From positions 48,282 through 112,281 of the forward strand of contig NW_022279525.1 of NCBI RefSeq assembly GCF_000004075.3: a stretch of DNA of 64,000 bases, given 5' to 3'. Under the pieces are notes generated by a model. The model saw only the letters and a list, made by a program, of their open reading frames with translations, made no database searches and was not told the origin of the DNA. Source of the DNA: Cucumis sativus (taxonomy: Eukaryota > Streptophyta > Magnoliopsida > Cucurbitales > Cucurbitaceae). A program made the position numbers and the translations under genes. This document shows, one piece after another, positions 60,543 to 64,000 of the stretch; the first letter of the stretch is position 1, and the number at the start of each line of letters is the position of its first letter.

Positions 60543-62023
60543 CAATCCTAAGCATCTAAGGAACCAATTCAACATTGCTTAATTCTTCCAATTGAGCTAA
60601 TTAACCTTCAACTAAAAAATCCAAATTAAAATTCAATTAAACCAATCCTAATGTCAACAAAAATAAAATAATAATTTTGTTAACCATAATCAATAATTAA
60701 CACTAATAATTAACACTTTGTGGGTGTATCCTAAACCTAAATCAAGAACTCACTAAGGTTCACCCAAAACATGGCTCCAAAAGCAAACGGCTTGAAGAAG
60801 TGAAGGTAAGCTTGTGGCTTGGCTAGGAAAAGGCAGAGAATAACTTGGTTGCATGATTGGGAGAGGGAGAGAAACACGCGGCTCGATCTTGAGAATTAGC
60901 TTGTGAACTCGAGGTAGAAGACATCTCGAGTATAATCTGCATGATGACTTACCGTTGAACGTGAAGCACGACTGGATCGAGGGTGGAACAAGATGGCGTG
61001 TGGTTGGGCTTAGAGTTCGACGAATGGAGCTGAAAATCCATACAGAATGGCTTCAGCTAAGTTGAAGGAGCTGAAGATCTAGTTGATGGGGCTCGTACAC
61101 ACAATACACAATACAAACAAATTGTATTATTTTCTTTCATTTATGTAAAATGTGTTTCTTCAAATTGTACAGCAAATAGAATACCAAAAGAAATTTGTAT
61201 TTTAAGTTTATATCATCAATACTTATAATAAAAAAATGTATTATGTTGTTTTTTTTTGTTCTTTCATTTATTAATTTTTTTCTTCATGCAAATGATAAGC
61301 AACATACTATAGAAGAGAACTAATTCATTTGGCACAAAGAGAATGAAGAATAAGAGAGTGTAATTAATTTGATTGGAAAAGAGAATAAATAAAAGGATTA
61401 ATTTGGAGAGAAGAATAAATAAACGAGGAAAGAGATGAAGAAATAAACAAGGAAAGAGAAGAAGGAGAAAAATGAGAATGATTATATTAAAAAATTGAAG
61501 GATTATATTGGGAAATGAAATGATTAAATAGAAAAAATGGATAATAAATGATGAGAGAGAAGAAATAAAAGGAATTAAGGGTAGTATTTTCTCTTTCCTT
61601 AATCTCTCCGCCAAACTGTAGTCATTTCCTTTCCTTTCTTTTCATTCCCCAAACGGCCCCTAAGAGTTTAAAATACTTCGTCACCAAGAAGGAGTTAAAT
61701 ATGAGGCAGTGCAGATGGCTTGAGGAGTGTTTCATCATTATTCTTTCTTTTTGAGTCCAAACTTCAAAAATAAAAGCATCATATAAACTTCAAAAAATGG
61801 GTTAATTTAGGAAATTGTTTTTCTTTTAAGGGTGGTATACTCGATATACGACTTTCTTTAATCTAGTCACAACCCACGTGGCTAAAAACTAGGTCAAACT
61901 GGTCAAATATTTGTGATTGGATTAATGGAGTTGTAGAAGGAAGTTGTGTGCTCCAACCCGATTTCTGTATTTTCTTATCTAACTACCATAATTTTGTGAT
62001 TACTTAAAAAAAAAATATTATTT
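60543..62023. other. Low-complexity tail of unit 2
   Basis: Corresponds to 51956-53437 and is identical by eye apart from run-length changes (four C against five near 61649; an A-rich run near 62006). Confidence 0.45.
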
Positions 62024-62632
62024 ATGAAATAACTTTTTCTGATATACATTACTAATTGTTTGAAAGAGTGTGTATGATAAGGCTTGATAAATAAGACAAT
62101 GACATTAGAAAAAATACTATAAGAGTGCATTTCAAGCAATATCCATCTTTTTCACATTTTATCGATCAAATTGTTTGATCATAATTTTTCAGGTGCCAAA
62201 TTATTTTTAGAAAAAGAGAATTTATTTTCTAGAGTGAGTGATGAAATGAGATAATAAAAATAGATGGGTTTTGAGATGAAACTAAAAATTAATTGAAGGT
62301 TAATAGCTTGTAATAGGGTTAAAATAATAGAGTAGTATTTATAAAATTGTGAAATAATCAAACAAATATATGGATAAGAATGATATTGTACTAATTATTT
62401 AAGTACCAACCAATTACACACAAAGATTCAATCAATACCAATTTTTGTTCACAAAAAGAAGAAAGAATGATGAAAATGCATGAACTTAGCAGCCGTACAT
62501 CAAGACCTTCGCCGATTTCCGTCGTTTGAATCAAACCACCAAGCCGCCTCTTTACTTAGGGCTCGTATCCAATTTCTTTAATTTCACTTTATCAATGTTT
62601 TAATTTAGATTATTAAATTCATTACATCACAT

Positions 62633-62640
62633 TATAAATA
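62633..62640 (+). promoter_or_regulatory. TATA box, polygalacturonase copy 3
   Basis: TATAAATA 83 bases before the ATG, as in the other copies. Confidence 0.55.
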
Positions 62641-62715
62641 TATATAACACATCCCAACAGCCATCCATCATCAATTTTAATTCCCAATTTATCATAATCT
62701 TCTCCACACATACAT

Positions 62716-63952
62716 ATGGCCAACCCAACCAAAAGTCTAGTCTTCATCGTCTTCTTCCATTTGTTCATTCAAATCTCAACTGCTGCCAACTACAATGTGA
62801 TATCATTTGGTGCAAAACCCGATGGAAAAACGGACTCGACCCAATCATTTCTTAAGGCGTGGACGTCTGCATGTAGCTCCTCCACACGATCCACCATCAA
62901 CGTCCCTAAGGGAAGGTTCTTGCTCACACCCATCACGTTTAGAGGTCCATGTAAGAACAAAATTACATTTTTGTTGAACGGAACACTTGTTGCACCTCTT
63001 GACTATCGTGCCTTGGAGATTCTGGGTATTGGATTTTGTTCATCAAAGTCGATGGAGTTTCTTTCGTCGGTGGCACTATTGATGGAAAAGGCACTGCCTA
63101 TTGGGCTTGCAAGAACTCTGCAAAAAACTGTCCTCCAGGAGCTAGGGTATGTGTTTACTTCAAGTTCCACCCATCCTTTCGAGTCTATCTCAAAATTATA
63201 TTTCAAATACATCCTAATTAAGTTGGCAACTAGAAAATGGGTGTTTTTTAAAAGAAAAATTATTGTGACTTGTTTAAAATATATATATGGTAACATGTTC
63301 TGTGTTCTTTCTATTTTAACAAATGAAATACAGTCAATAACGTTCAATTGGGCGAACAACATAATACTTAGTGGGTTAACATCAATCAATAGTCAACAAA
63401 CTCATGTTGTGATCAATAGCTGCAACAATGTGGTGGTGAAGAATGTGAAGATAATGGCTCCAGACCAAAGCCCCAATACTGATGGTATTCATGTGCAATC
63501 CTCCACTAACGTAACCATCACTGGAAGTACCATTAAAACTGGAGATGATTGCATTTCTATTGGTGATGGAACAAAGAATTTGTTTTATGAGTGATATCAA
63601 ATGTGGGCCTGGCCATGGCGTAAGGTAACAAACTACATTTACATATACTTCCTGAAATGGTGGTTTTCGTATGTATTTCGAGCTAGTAAACTAATATTAT
63701 CTAACTTCAATTAATGGACAGCATCGGAAGCTTAGGAAAAGAGGCCAACGAAAACGGAGTTGAAAATGTAACATTGATAAATGCAGTGTTCACGAAATCC
63801 GATAATGGTGTTAGGATAAAGACATGGCCTACACCTAGCAATGGTTTCGTTAGACATGTTATCTTTCAAAAATATCGTCATGATCAATGTTAAAAATCCT
63901 ATCTTAATCGATCAAAATTATTGTCCCAACCACCAAAGTTGTTCTCTTCCAG
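62716..63952 (+). CDS. Polygalacturonase (GH28), copy 3, partial, four frame changes
   Basis: Exons 1-3 are 62716-63146, 63334-63624 and 63722-63952; exon 4 lies beyond the window. Compared with copy 2 it has one C fewer near 63012, one T more near 63584, one A more near 63870 and one T more near 63948. All are length changes in short runs, and no substitutions were seen. The first change shifts the frame; it then happens to run on through the intron as one long open stretch to 63594, which is not the real protein. The pattern favours uncorrected sequencing error over natural decay. Confidence 0.85.
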
Positions 63953-64000
63953 GTAATTAATTGACCAACTTTTCTTTTTAGAGATACGTAGTTTTTTTTT

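Larger units (their letters stand above)
53437..62023 (+). repeat. Tandem unit 2 (about 8.59 kb)
   Basis: Same content and order as unit 1, with the intact polygalacturonase. It has a short insertion at about 56309-56331 (TGCCCTGTTTATTGGCTAG) absent from unit 1. Confidence 0.9.
62023..64000 (+). repeat. Tandem unit 3 (start only, cut by the window)
   Basis: Continues the array with an offset of 8586 from unit 2. It is identical to unit 2 by eye except for single-base length changes in short runs. It runs off the window end inside the third intron of the polygalacturonase gene. Confidence 0.9.

Noticed and set aside
63003..63594. Long continuous frame through polygalacturonase copy 3 as an alternative gene form
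   Set aside because: It results from a one-base loss relative to two other copies and reads through an intron with good splice sites.

Overview
The window is AT-rich plant nuclear DNA. The evidence is four-exon and two-exon genes with GT-AG introns, a plant-type PEP-carboxylase kinase, a pentatricopeptide-repeat (PPR) protein, glycosyl-hydrolase-28 polygalacturonases, an NB-ARC/LRR resistance-gene relic, a nuclear tRNA-Arg and many plant retrotransposon fragments. The repeat flavour (short CTATCA/TGATAG clusters, AACGATCGTT arrays, an LTR family opening with TGTTGG) looks like Cucurbitaceae, perhaps Cucumis. That last step is inference; no search was run.

Layout. 1-18.3 kb is gene-poor: Ty3/gypsy gag relics on the minus strand (2.7-4.6 kb), a CACTA-type transposon end at 6718 with subterminal repeats, a decayed Ty1/copia element (11.0-12.3 kb), a GC-rich MITE-like insert (16.0-16.27 kb) and arrays of a 21-23 bp repeat built around ACGATCGT (10.8 kb and 16.5-17.4 kb). 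18.3-19.6 kb holds a PEP-carboxylase kinase gene whose frame is broken by three single-base indels. 19.6-40 kb is again gene-poor: two long LTR-like copies in opposite orientation (about 25.5-26.9 kb and 34.6-36 kb), gypsy-like debris (31-33.2 kb), tRNA-Arg(CCG) at 33.2 kb, an Athila/Tat-type gypsy pol relic (36.2-38 kb) and a long perfect-centre hairpin at 38.94-39.09 kb. 40.3-43.0 kb is a two-exon PPR gene related to Arabidopsis At5g08510. Its 1.2-kb intron contains the 3' end of a chromovirus.

From about 44.85 kb to the end there is a tandem array of an approximately 8.586-kb unit: two full units and the start of a third, cut by the window. Each unit carries, in order, a secreted polygalacturonase gene, a CACTA-like end, a GC-rich island with a leader-like segment, an NB-ARC/LRR pseudogene and a low-complexity tail. 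The middle polygalacturonase (54130-55675) is intact at 389 residues. Copy 1 has one frame-breaking indel and copy 3 has four, all in homopolymers or short runs. The resistance-gene relic shares its stops and frameshifts between units, so it was dead before the duplication.

The genes do not form an obvious pathway. The polygalacturonases act in the cell wall, the kinase in cytosolic carbon metabolism, and the PPR protein probably in organelle RNA processing. I found no convincing new biological system. The most informative structure is the polygalacturonase/resistance-relic array with its mosaic pattern of identity. Next are the 146-bp foldback and the ACGATCGT arrays. Single-base indels in otherwise intact genes suggest that residual long-read assembly errors are common here.
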